Source: Taishania sp964580465 (GTDB taxonomy: Bacteria > Bacteroidota > Bacteroidia > Flavobacteriales_D > Crocinitomicaceae). From it: DNA of 64,000 bases. The stretch lies in contig CAZOKJ010000006.1 in the NCBI GenBank assembly GCA_964580465.1, forward strand, positions 46,663 to 110,662, written 5' to 3'. Shown here piece by piece: positions 8,404 to 16,535 of this stretch. The translations under genes were made by a program, and so were the position numbers. The notes below the pieces were generated by a model. The model was not told the DNA's origin. It saw only the letters and a list, made by a program, of their open reading frames with translations, and searched no databases. Within the stretch, counting starts at the first letter, position 1. Each line of letters starts with the position of its first letter.

Positions 8404-8412
8404 ACCTCCTTT
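8404..8412 (-). promoter_or_regulatory. Strong Shine-Dalgarno sequence of clpC
   Basis: The minus strand reads AAAGGAGGTTGAATT-ATG. AAGGAGGT can pair over eight bases with the usual 16S 3' end, at near-optimal spacing. Few genes in this window have anything similar. In Bacteroidota the anti-Shine-Dalgarno is normally occluded by bS21, bS18 and bS6, so a perfect SD stands out. Confidence 0.7.
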
Positions 8413-8534
8413 CAAATGATAAATTTGCGTAATTTATCGACATTTACAAAAATAAAAAATAAAATTGTTAATAACTTACCATAAAAAGTAGATTTTCCAC
8501 ACAATTTTGTTAGTAAATCACTCCTTTTTTATAG

Positions 8535-8564
8535 TTGCTATTTTCAAAAAAATGACTAATTTCG
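8535..8564 (+). promoter_or_regulatory. Promoter of gyrA
   Basis: TTG (8535-8537), a 19-nt spacer and TAATTTCG (8557-8564) give a 7/8 match to the Bacteroidota -7 box. The predicted leader is about 50 nt. It lies in the 222-bp divergent region between clpC and gyrA. Confidence 0.6.
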
Positions 8565-8619
8565 TCAATTGCATTTTAACACGAACAAAAATCGTGCAAC
8601 AATTTAATTAAATGACAAG

Positions 8620-11178
8620 ATGGCAGACGGAGAAAAGATAATCCAGATTAACATTGAAAGTGAAATGAAATCAGCCTACATTGACTATTCAATGTCGGTA
8701 ATTGTTTCTCGTGCATTACCAGATGTGCGTGATGGTTTTAAACCAGTTCATAGACGTGTACTTTACGGTATGCAAGAGCTAGGGGTTTTCTCAAACAGGG
8801 CTCATAAGAAATCAGCGAGAATCGTTGGGGAAGTATTGGGTAAATACCACCCACACGGCGACGCTTCAGTATATGACACAATGGTACGTATGGCGCAACC
8901 TTGGTCACTTCGCTATCCACTTGTAGATGGTCAAGGTAACTTTGGTTCTGTTGACGGTGATAGTCCAGCTGCAATGCGTTACACCGAAGCTAGAATGAAA
9001 AAGATAGCCGAGGAAATGTTAGATGATTTAGATAAAGAAACGGTTGATTTTAAACCAAACTTTGACGAAAGCTTGGAAGAACCAACTGTAATGCCAACGA
9101 AAATACCAAACCTTTTGGTGAATGGTGCTTCTGGTATCGCTGTGGGTATGGCAACAAACATGGCTCCACACAACTTATCTGAAGTTGTAGATGGTGCTAT
9201 TGCTTACATTGATAACAATGATATCGAGCCAGAAGAATTGTTAGAATACATTAAAGCTCCTGACTTTCCAACTGGTGGTATCATCTATGGATATGAGGGC
9301 GTTCGCGAAGCGTTGTTGACGGGTAGAGGTCGTATCGTGATGCGTGCAAAAGCTGAAATTGAAGAGGAAAACGGTAGAGAACAAATCATTGTAACTGAAA
9401 TCCCTTATCAAGTTAACAAAGCAGAAATGATTAAACGTACTGCTGACTTGGTGAACGATAAAAAAATCGAAGGAATTTCTGACATTCGCGATGAATCTGA
9501 TAGAAGTGGTATGCGCATCGTTTATGAATTAAAACGTGATGCAATTCCTAACGTCGTGTTAAATAAATTGTTCAAATACACCGCTCTACAAACTTCATTC
9601 TCAGTAAATAACATTTGTTTAGTCAATGGAAGACCGCAATTGTTAAATGTGAAAGAAATTTTAGCTCATTTCATTGATTTCCGTCATGAGGTAGTGACTA
9701 GACGTACACAGTACGAGTTGCGCAAAGCGGAAGAAAGAGCACATATTTTAGAAGGTTTAATTATTGCGTCAGACAATATTGATGAAGTAATTAAAATCAT
9801 TCGTGGTGCAGCAAGTCCAAACGCGGCAATGGAAGAATTAATTACTCGTTTTAATTTGTCTGAAATTCAAGCTAGAGCAATTGTTGACATGCGTTTACGT
9901 CAGTTGACTGGACTAGAGCAAGATAAACTACGTGCTGAATATGCAGATTTAATGACTTTGATTGCGGATTTAAAGGATATCCTAGCAAGAAAAGAACGTA
10001 GAATGCAAATCATCAAGGATGAATTAACTCACGTTAAAGAAAAGTATGGTGATGAACGTCGTTCTATTATTGAATACTCAGCAAGCGAAATGCGAATTGA
10101 AGACTTGATTCCTGATGAAGAAGTGGTAGTAACAATTTCTCACGCTGGTTACATTAAGCGCACAAGTTTGTCTGAATACAAAGTTCAAAACAGAGGTGGT
10201 ATGGGTTCAAAAGGCTCAGCTACTCGTGACAAAGACTTCTTGGAGCAATTATTTGTTGCTACGAACCATAATTACTTGTTAATTTTTACTGAAAAAGGTA
10301 AATGTTACTGGATGCGTGTGTTTGAAATTCCAGAAGGAAATAAAACAGCGAAAGGACGTGCTATTCAAAACTTAATCAACATCGAGCAAGATGATAAGAT
10401 TAAAGCGTATGTGAAAGTACAAGATTTAACAGATAAAGAATACGTTGACAACAATTTCATTATCATGTGTACTAAAAATGGTGTAATTAAGAAAACATCA
10501 TTGGAAGCATATTCTCGTCCTAGAACAAATGGTATCAATGCCATTACAGTTCGCGATGGGGATGAGTTATTAGAAGCTCGTTTAACGAATGGTACAAATG
10601 AAATCGTATTAGCAACTCGTGAAGGACGTGCCATTCGCTTCAATGAAACAGCAGTTCGTCCAATGGGAAGAAATGCTTCAGGTGTACGTGGTGTTACTTT
10701 AACATCGGAAACAGATGCTGTAGTGGGCATGATTTGCGTAGAAGATGTTTACTCTACTATATTAGTTGTATCTGAAAAAGGATACGGAAAACGTACTTAC
10801 CTAAATGATCCAGAAGACCAAGAACCAGTATATCGTATTACTAACCGCGGTGGTAAAGGTGTGAAAACATTGAATATCACTGATAAAACCGGACCTTTAT
10901 TAGCTATCAACAATGTAACAGATGAAGAAGACTTGATGATTATTACAAAATCAGGGGTTACTATTCGTATGCACATTGACACTATCCGCACAATGGGAAG
11001 AGCTGCTCAAGGAGTTAAATTAATTAACTTGAAAGGAAATGCTGAAATTGCAGCAGTTGCTAGGGTTCCTCGTAGTGACGAAGAAGAAGAGGAAGAGGGT
11101 TTAGAAGGTACTGAAAACAATGGAAATGACATTTCTGAAGAAAATGGCACGCAAATTGATAATAGTACTGAAGAATAG
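8620..11178 (+). CDS. gyrA: DNA gyrase subunit A
   Basis: Type IIA topoisomerase subunit that cuts and rejoins DNA during supercoiling. The breakage-reunion domain starts IDYSMSVIVSRALPDVRDG; the catalytic tyrosine is Tyr121 in AAMRYTEARM. The C-terminal pinwheel has the GyrA-box variant QNRGGMGSKG, which marks it as gyrase rather than topoisomerase IV, plus six degenerate blades and an acidic tail. The residue equivalent to E. coli Ser83 in the quinolone pocket is Ala82 (GDASVYD), while the Asp87 equivalent is kept. The TPR lipid-envelope gene follows after 27 nt. Confidence 0.95.
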   Translation: MADGEKIIQINIESEMKSAYIDYSMSVIVSRALPDVRDGFKPVHRRVLYGMQELGVFSNRAHKKSARIVGEVLGKYHPHGDASVYDTMVRMAQPWSLRYPLVDGQGNFGSVDGDSPAAMRYTEARMKKIAEEMLDDLDKETVDFKPNFDESLEEPTVMPTKIPNLLVNGASGIAVGMATNMAPHNLSEVVDGAIAYIDNNDIEPEELLEYIKAPDFPTGGIIYGYEGVREALLTGRGRIVMRAKAEIEEENGREQIIVTEIPYQVNKAEMIKRTADLVNDKKIEGISDIRDESDRSGMRIVYELKRDAIPNVVLNKLFKYTALQTSFSVNNICLVNGRPQLLNVKEILAHFIDFRHEVVTRRTQYELRKAEERAHILEGLIIASDNIDEVIKIIRGAASPNAAMEELITRFNLSEIQARAIVDMRLRQLTGLEQDKLRAEYADLMTLIADLKDILARKERRMQIIKDELTHVKEKYGDERRSIIEYSASEMRIEDLIPDEEVVVTISHAGYIKRTSLSEYKVQNRGGMGSKGSATRDKDFLEQLFVATNHNYLLIFTEKGKCYWMRVFEIPEGNKTAKGRAIQNLINIEQDDKIKAYVKVQDLTDKEYVDNNFIIMCTKNGVIKKTSLEAYSRPRTNGINAITVRDGDELLEARLTNGTNEIVLATREGRAIRFNETAVRPMGRNASGVRGVTLTSETDAVVGMICVEDVYSTILVVSEKGYGKRTYLNDPEDQEPVYRITNRGGKGVKTLNITDKTGPLLAINNVTDEEDLMIITKSGVTIRMHIDTIRTMGRAAQGVKLINLKGNAEIAAVARVPRSDEEEEEEGLEGTENNGNDISEENGTQIDNSTEE

Positions 11179-11205
11179 TAATGAATGATTTTAAACTTGG
11201 ATAAA

Positions 11206-12402
11206 ATGAAAACACAAAGTGTAATAATGTTAATGGGAGGACTTCTTGTTTCTAGTTTAGGTTTCTCTCAAAAAACAGTTGTAACAAGTGCCGCAGTTGA
11301 GTATAAAAACAAATTTCAATTGGCACTAATGCAAGGTAAGGTTGACGAAGCTAAAACTTCTTTATTAAATGCTAAAAAATACATTGATGAAGCAAGTGAG
11401 CATCCTGAAACAAAAGGTCAGTCAAAAACTTTGTACTATAAAGGTATGATTTACGGTGCATCTACTCAATTAGCAATGATGACGCAAGACACTTCTTTCG
11501 TTTTTCAAAATTTTGGTAAAAATGCGATGGAGATTTCTATTGCTTCTTTGAGAGACTGTTACAAAATGGATAAAAAATTCCGTGCTGACATTGACCAACA
11601 AGTAGATCAACAAATTAACATGTTGGCTCCTATGGCAGAAGATGCTTATAAAAAAGGAAAATTCATGGAAGCTGGTGGTGCCTTTTATTACATGTATCAA
11701 ATTGTAGGTGCAAAAAACATTGTGGATAGCGTTAATTTATACAACGCTGCTTTATGTTTTGAAAAAGCAGACATGAAAAAAGAAGCTGCTGAAACGTATG
11801 CTGAACTTGCTGAAGTTGGTTACAACAGAGGTGAAGCTTTTGCTTATGCTGCTCGTGCTTACAACAAGTTAGGGGAAAAAGATAAGGCGATTGAAATTCT
11901 TAATAAAGGAAAAGAAAAGTACAAAGGTGATAAAACAATTTTGTTTGAATTAACAAATATGTACTTGGCAAATGGTCAAAATGTTGAAGCTGAAAAAACA
12001 TTGAGCGATGCCATTGCTGCTGATCCTAAAAACAAACAATTGTACTATACAATTGGTACAATCTACACAGAATTGAAGCAAAATGAAAAAGCGGAAGAAG
12101 CTTTGTTGAAAGCAATTGAGTTGGATCCAAATTACACAGAAGCACTATATAACTTAGGTGCACATTATGTAACTTGGGCTACTGATTTGAGAAATCATGC
12201 TAATACATTGAACGAAAATGATTTCAATTACGACATCACACTTGCTAAAAGCACAGAAATGTACCAAAAAGCAATAGTTCCATTAGAGAAATACCTTGCT
12301 AAGTCTCCTAATGATAAAGCCGTTGCACATATTCTATTCCAAATTAATCAAAATTTAGGAAATTCTGAAAAAGCAATGCACTATAAAAAAATGAGTGAAT
12401 AA
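11206..12402 (+). CDS. Tetratricopeptide repeat protein, exported
   Basis: Starts at ATG 11206 (rather than 11185) because a signal peptide begins there, MKTQSVIMLMGGLLVSSLGF, with likely cleavage after FSQ. The mature part is built of TPR helices: clear units lie in the C-terminal half (for example EKAEEALLKAIELDPNYTEALYNLG). The protein is probably periplasmic and serves as a protein-protein scaffold; no partner can be named. It follows gyrA closely and may share its transcript, a gyrA-TPR order I recall from other Bacteroidota. Confidence 0.8.
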   Translation: MKTQSVIMLMGGLLVSSLGFSQKTVVTSAAVEYKNKFQLALMQGKVDEAKTSLLNAKKYIDEASEHPETKGQSKTLYYKGMIYGASTQLAMMTQDTSFVFQNFGKNAMEISIASLRDCYKMDKKFRADIDQQVDQQINMLAPMAEDAYKKGKFMEAGGAFYYMYQIVGAKNIVDSVNLYNAALCFEKADMKKEAAETYAELAEVGYNRGEAFAYAARAYNKLGEKDKAIEILNKGKEKYKGDKTILFELTNMYLANGQNVEAEKTLSDAIAADPKNKQLYYTIGTIYTELKQNEKAEEALLKAIELDPNYTEALYNLGAHYVTWATDLRNHANTLNENDFNYDITLAKSTEMYQKAIVPLEKYLAKSPNDKAVAHILFQINQNLGNSEKAMHYKKMSE

Positions 12403-12424
12403 TTTTCAGAGTAAATAAAACTAG

Positions 12425-12458
12425 AAAGGTGTTGGACGTAGTTCTAACACCTTTTTTT
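12425..12458 (+). terminator. Rho-independent terminator after the TPR gene
   Basis: Stem AAAGGTGTTGGA pairing with TTCTAACACCTTT around a 5-nt loop, followed by seven T. It isolates the riboswitch region from gyrA and the TPR gene. Confidence 0.85.
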
Positions 12459-12503
12459 ATGAATGAAATTGAACTTTATTCTCTTCTACTCTATTTTTAT
12501 TAC

Positions 12504-12511
12504 TACTTTTG
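12504..12511 (+). promoter_or_regulatory. -7 element of the riboswitch transcript
   Basis: TACTTTTG matches TAnnTTTG and puts the RNA start at about 12516, directly before the cobalamin riboswitch. No convincing -33 TTG was found. Confidence 0.5.
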
Positions 12512-12515
12512 TGCA

Positions 12516-12620
12516 ACGTTCTTTCGTTTAGTTAAATGCATGAAGGGGAATCGTGTGAAATTCACGAACTGTCGCGCAACTGTAAGTGATCATTTCATCA
12601 TAAGTCAGGTCGCCTTCTCA
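12516..12620 (+). ncRNA. Cobalamin (B12) riboswitch
   Basis: The aptamer core is recognisable in order: GGGGAATCGTGTGAAATTCACGAA (here split as GGGGAATCG, then hairpin GTGTGAAATTCAC), CTGTCGCGCAACTGTAAG, a variable arm, then AAGTCAGGTCGCC, the B12-box end of the core. These are the conserved parts of the AdoCbl/cobalamin riboswitch that usually shut off B12 uptake genes when the vitamin is present. A promoter lies just upstream. No B12 gene follows: only a 17-codon reading frame and then a thioesterase gene. Confidence 0.86.
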
Positions 12621-12653
12621 TTTTTTAGACAAAGCTTTCGCGATTTGAAGCAA

Positions 12654-12707
12654 ATGTCAACCAAGAATATTTATATTCCGTTGATTTTGTTTTCATCCAA
12701 CTTGTAA
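12654..12707 (+). pseudogene. 17-codon leader remnant behind the riboswitch
   Basis: ATG to TAA encodes MSTKNIYIPLILFSSNL, which looks like the basic and hydrophobic parts of a signal peptide that stops just where a mature protein would begin. Its position, 34 nt after the riboswitch core, is where a TonB-dependent B12 receptor normally starts. I infer a deletion scar of such a gene. It could also be chance, as the frame is very short. Confidence 0.35.
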
Positions 12708-12718
12708 ATGAATTAAAG

Positions 12719-13108
12719 ATGAAAATAGAAGAAAAAATCCAACAGTCAGAAACACGTATTTTTAAAGCGGTGTTTCCTAACACAACGAATCACTACGATA
12801 CTCTTTTTGGAGGTACTGCCATGCAATTAATGGACGAAGTTGCCTTTATTGCTGCAACTCGTTTTAGTCGCCAACGAATGGTTACAGTTAGCAGTGATAA
12901 AATTGACTTTAAAAAACCAATTCCAGGTGGAACCATTGTTGAACTAGTAGGCAAAGTATCCTACATTGGAAGAACCAGCTTAAAAGTAAAAGTTGACATT
13001 TTCATTGAACAAATGTATAGTGAAGGGAGAGACAAAGCAGTCAGTGGTGAATTTACCTTTGTAGCTTTGGATGAAAATAAACGCCCAGTTTCTATTTTTA
13101 AAGATTAA
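12719..13108 (+). CDS. Acyl-CoA thioesterase, hotdog fold (YciA/BFIT-like)
   Basis: Single hotdog domain of 129 residues that hydrolyses acyl-CoA to fatty acid and CoA. The N-terminal pattern FPNTTNHYDTLFGGTAMQLM corresponds to the family helix FPxxxNxxGxxFGGxLM with the catalytic Asn/Asp region, and KKPIPGGTIVELVGKV is the second conserved strand. Cytoplasmic. The first gene after the cobalamin riboswitch (99 nt from the core), so it may have come under B12 control. No biochemical link to B12 is known to me. Confidence 0.82.
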   Translation: MKIEEKIQQSETRIFKAVFPNTTNHYDTLFGGTAMQLMDEVAFIAATRFSRQRMVTVSSDKIDFKKPIPGGTIVELVGKVSYIGRTSLKVKVDIFIEQMYSEGRDKAVSGEFTFVALDENKRPVSIFKD

Positions 13109-13142
13109 TTATTTGCTAATCAACCTCTTTCCTACTCTATAG

Positions 13143-15230
13143 TTAAAATTTCACTCGAAGTTGCAAGGTGATATCTGATTTGATTGGTCCATTAATTTGT
13201 TCACCAACCGAGCCAATCTCATCTCTATTTGAATACAAATAAATACCATATCTTGCCCAAAAATCAATGTTTCGTACAAGCTTGATACGCAGGAGTAAAT
13301 ACGCTCTATTACCTTGATAATAATAAGCTGGAGAAGAATAAACATAAAGAGCGTTTGATTCCATTGTGTAAATTTTTGAATCATAGCTATCTGTGTCAAA
13401 AAGAGCATATCGAAACGTTAGCTCAAAAGGTAATTTTTTAGGTCGATAAGAAAAATCTTGTGACAAAACAACTCCGTGCTCAGTTTTAGAACTAGGACGT
13501 TGGATGTTGACATATTCAACCCTGCTTTTTAAATAGAAAGACTCCCCTATTTTATAAGAAGCATTCAGCCTGAAATTACGCTGAACAACAGGTTCTAACC
13601 CTTTAATCGAGCCATCTGAATTTCGATTGTTTTTTTCTCGATTTTGTTGACGAAAACGACCGTATATTTCAATATTTCTCGCAATTTTGTAGGTTAGTTG
13701 TGTTAAAAATTCATATCCTTTGCTTGGTTGATTGACTTGAAATTTTAACCATGGAAACTCAAATAAATCAAAATAGGTGTTCACAATCCATTTTTTAGTA
13801 AGGTTAACATTCAATCCAGCGTAAATTCCGCGTTCATTATTAGCCATTCGCCCACCTTCTGAAAAAGCTGTATTGTAAAATGTTTCATAACCTCTTTGAT
13901 AATTGCGATAAACCAATGCCAGAGAGGCTTTCGTGCTCATTGCTATCAATAAACCATGTAAATTTGCCCAACTTTTTGAGTGGGTTACAAAACTTGCTTC
14001 ACCAAAAAAAACAAAATTCCGAATAACATAACTATAATCGGCTGAAATAGATGTGGTTGTTTTACCTCTAAAATCGAATTGATTGTAGGGTAAAATTGGC
14101 TTATTATAAGGTTTGTTATAATTCCAATTAACAAGTGCTAAACCTACATGAAGATTTCTTTTTTCATATTGAACCGTTGACCCAATGATCCATTCTGTCA
14201 TTGAGTTCTTTTTAGCTAATTCTGAATTTGTTCGATGAAAACCTGTTAAATTAATGCTTGAGGAATAAAAATTCTCAGATGAATTAGTGAGACTATCAGT
14301 ACTTTCGATAGTTGTCAATGCGCCATCTATATTTTTAACTGAAGCAAAGGCTAACAATTCAACGTTTTTATAACCTAAATGCACAGCAGCTCCCCGCAAA
14401 AATTGAACTTCATCAGACGAAGCGTAGGGTTTTAAAGGAATGGCATTTTTCTTAACCATTGTTACATCCGCTGATTTGCTGAAAGAATAACCAGACCATA
14501 AATTTAGCCCTTGTCCAATTTGCACTTGATAATCACCTAAAGCAACACCCCTTAAATACTTTCCTCCTTTGTAAAAAGCATGAATGGAATAAAAATCAAA
14601 GCCATATTTTTGTTTTCCTTTGAAAAATTGTTCACCGGGATCTTTTTCAGCTGTAAATCCAAGACTTAAATTTGAATAGTAAGAATATCGAAATCGGGTG
14701 TAATATTTATCAGGATTTCCATGGTAATAAGTATTGCTTGCTTGTAAAACTGAATCATTTGCTGCTGTGTATCCTTTTTGTTTTTCTACAATTCGTTGAT
14801 AGCGCAAATACCATTCAAATTTTCCCCTTTTAATTGCTTCTTTAAACGACACGTGCAATTGGCCTAAGCGATTATCTACCGTTACAAAGGGTAAGATTAA
14901 TTCAATAATCGTTAAATCCCAAAATTTTAAACTTTGCAATTCGTAAATAGTAATTAATTTTCCAAATCGTTCACGATGAAGCAATAAATCATTGATTTGA
15001 ACATCTGTTAACAATCCTAATTCAGAAAGTTGATTTTTAGTTGCTAAATTCAAATTTAAAGGTCGATCGATTCGATCATAGAGTACCTGAAAAATATCGG
15101 TTATGTCCAATTCTTCGTTATCCATTTGTTCTGAAATGAATTCAATCCGTTGTTGAATGATTTCAGTTCTTTCTTGAGTATAACTAAAGAATATACAACA
15201 AAATGAAAGAAAAAACAGTCCGTGTCTCAT
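13143..15230 (-). CDS. Helix-hairpin-helix outer-membrane beta-barrel protein
   Basis: Signal peptide (about 1-18), then a helical segment of helix-hairpin-helix type (PLNLNLATKNQLSELGLL...HRERFGKL, about 58-95) like the one in ComEA. The rest, about 550 residues, alternates polar and aromatic residues as in a beta barrel and ends in Phe (LQLRVKF), the usual C-terminus of outer-membrane proteins. Proteins with this layout are common in Bacteroidota but have no assigned role. Its start overlaps the stop of the PorV/PorQ-like gene by 4 nt, so the two probably work or are assembled together. Confidence 0.72.
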   Translation of the reverse strand: MRHGLFFLSFCCIFFSYTQERTEIIQQRIEFISEQMDNEELDITDIFQVLYDRIDRPLNLNLATKNQLSELGLLTDVQINDLLLHRERFGKLITIYELQSLKFWDLTIIELILPFVTVDNRLGQLHVSFKEAIKRGKFEWYLRYQRIVEKQKGYTAANDSVLQASNTYYHGNPDKYYTRFRYSYYSNLSLGFTAEKDPGEQFFKGKQKYGFDFYSIHAFYKGGKYLRGVALGDYQVQIGQGLNLWSGYSFSKSADVTMVKKNAIPLKPYASSDEVQFLRGAAVHLGYKNVELLAFASVKNIDGALTTIESTDSLTNSSENFYSSSINLTGFHRTNSELAKKNSMTEWIIGSTVQYEKRNLHVGLALVNWNYNKPYNKPILPYNQFDFRGKTTTSISADYSYVIRNFVFFGEASFVTHSKSWANLHGLLIAMSTKASLALVYRNYQRGYETFYNTAFSEGGRMANNERGIYAGLNVNLTKKWIVNTYFDLFEFPWLKFQVNQPSKGYEFLTQLTYKIARNIEIYGRFRQQNREKNNRNSDGSIKGLEPVVQRNFRLNASYKIGESFYLKSRVEYVNIQRPSSKTEHGVVLSQDFSYRPKKLPFELTFRYALFDTDSYDSKIYTMESNALYVYSSPAYYYQGNRAYLLLRIKLVRNIDFWARYGIYLYSNRDEIGSVGEQINGPIKSDITLQLRVKF

Positions 15231-16060
15231 TCTTTTGCTTTTTTAATGGCAGTAAATGTTAATGAAACATGAGGAGACCATCCAACAATCGACTGGTAGG
15301 CTGATCCAGCATCTAAGGCAATAAACTTCCATTTGTATCCTACGCCAAAGGTAAAGTTAAGCGGAGAAGTTGCTACTCCTACTCGAATGTAAAAATCATT
15401 AATTGCTTGGTATTCAATTGCAAAATGACCTCTCAAAGGATCGACTACTGTTTTTGAGGCCTCAGCTAAAAATAGTACTTTATTTGCTAATAAGTAACTC
15501 ATTCCTAAGCGAAAATTAGTAGAAAAGTATTCTCTTGGATGTTTCGTCAATCGTGAACGATTCAAATTACTAATGCTAAAACCTAATCGTAATTCATTGG
15601 TAATCATCGTTAAAAAACCTAATTCAGCTGTTACACTATTTTTATTTCCATAATTTTCCTTTAATTGGAGTCCTTGGTAATTTAATTGAACACCAGCAAA
15701 AAAACGTTTTGCAAATTGCATGCTGTAGCCCATTCCAACACGTTGAGAGCGATACAATTCGTATCCAAAAAACTGAGCACCAACAGAAATAACACCTACT
15801 TTTAAAGGATGAGCATAAGCTAGTCCTTGACTTTGTAATTCTTTAAGAAGGAATCGATTTTCGTAACTTACTCCAACAGTTGGTGTTTGAATGGATCCTA
15901 AAGCTCCAGGGTTATGATGAAAAGACCATACATCGTTTAAAGTAACCGAGGCATTTGCTAAAGAATTAGAACGTGCACCAACTGCATGCCATCCTTGAGT
16001 GAGGGCAAATAGAGGCATGAGAAAAGAAGCTAGAAAAAAAAGTTTTTTCATTGTTTTCAA
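15227..16060 (-). CDS. PorV/PorQ-like outer-membrane protein
   Basis: Signal peptide (MKTMKKLFFLASFLMPLFAL; the inner Met at 16051 is an equal choice for start), then VGARSNSLANASVTLNDVWSF, the start motif of the PorV/PorQ family of beta barrels (GARSxAMGGA...D in relatives), and a run of beta strands rich in Gly and aromatic residues. In Porphyromonas, PorV is the type IX secretion shuttle and PorQ an accessory barrel. This 277-residue protein is nearer the small generic members, so a direct secretion role is only possible. First gene of a pair with the helix-hairpin-helix barrel. Confidence 0.68.
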   Translation of the reverse strand: MKTMKKLFFLASFLMPLFALTQGWHAVGARSNSLANASVTLNDVWSFHHNPGALGSIQTPTVGVSYENRFLLKELQSQGLAYAHPLKVGVISVGAQFFGYELYRSQRVGMGYSMQFAKRFFAGVQLNYQGLQLKENYGNKNSVTAELGFLTMITNELRLGFSISNLNRSRLTKHPREYFSTNFRLGMSYLLANKVLFLAEASKTVVDPLRGHFAIEYQAINDFYIRVGVATSPLNFTFGVGYKWKFIALDAGSAYQSIVGWSPHVSLTFTAIKKAKE

Positions 16061-16196
16061 AGTAGTTGTTAGAACAAATATACTTGAACAAATGAAAAAA
16101 ACAAATCTTTTGAACTAAATTTAAGAAAAAACGTTATTTTCGAATTGAACTTATTTGCAAAAGAAAAATTTGATTTTTTTTTGATAAATGAATTGC

Positions 16197-16535
16197 TTAA
16201 TTTGGGACAGCTTGTAACTTTGTTTTGACTTCTTGATACATTTCAACCATTTCTTCGTGTTGCTTATTGTAATAAGTCAAACTTTCGTCGTATTGCTGAC
16301 GTGTAATTCCATTTGCTTTAAACAAAGAATCAGCTTCTTGCTGTAGTAACCAACTGTAACGCGTTACCTGAACATATTTTGCTTGATAAGTGCTTTCTAA
16401 AATAGTTAAGTTAGTTATCAAATCAATCATTTTTTCTTTAGGAATAAGTGCCTTAGGTACAGATTCATAGTGTTCCTTTTCTTTGCAAGAAACAAAGAGT
16501 GCACAAATTCCAATAAAAAAAATAAGTTTATTCAT
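16197..16535 (-). CDS. DUF4296 family lipoprotein
   Basis: Signal peptide with lipobox (CALFVSC, Cys17), then a helical domain of about 90 residues (PKEKMIDLITNLTILESTYQ and ADSLFKANGITRQQYDESLTYY), the pattern of the Bacteroidota family DUF4296. The function is unknown. It directly follows the dihydroorotase gene without a gap, an order I recall from other members of the phylum, so it is probably cotranscribed. Confidence 0.8.
   Translation of the reverse strand: MNKLIFFIGICALFVSCKEKEHYESVPKALIPKEKMIDLITNLTILESTYQAKYVQVTRYSWLLQQEADSLFKANGITRQQYDESLTYYNKQHEEMVEMYQEVKTKLQAVPN

Noticed and set aside
5810..8419. Several plus-strand reading frames within clpC
   Set aside because: They are antisense shadows of a fully conserved gene, without starts, promoters or similarity.
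12429..12653. Reading frame running through the terminator and cobalamin riboswitch into the 17-codon remnant
   Set aside because: It crosses a structured RNA and a terminator loop and has no protein-like composition; only its last 17 codons look like a signal peptide.
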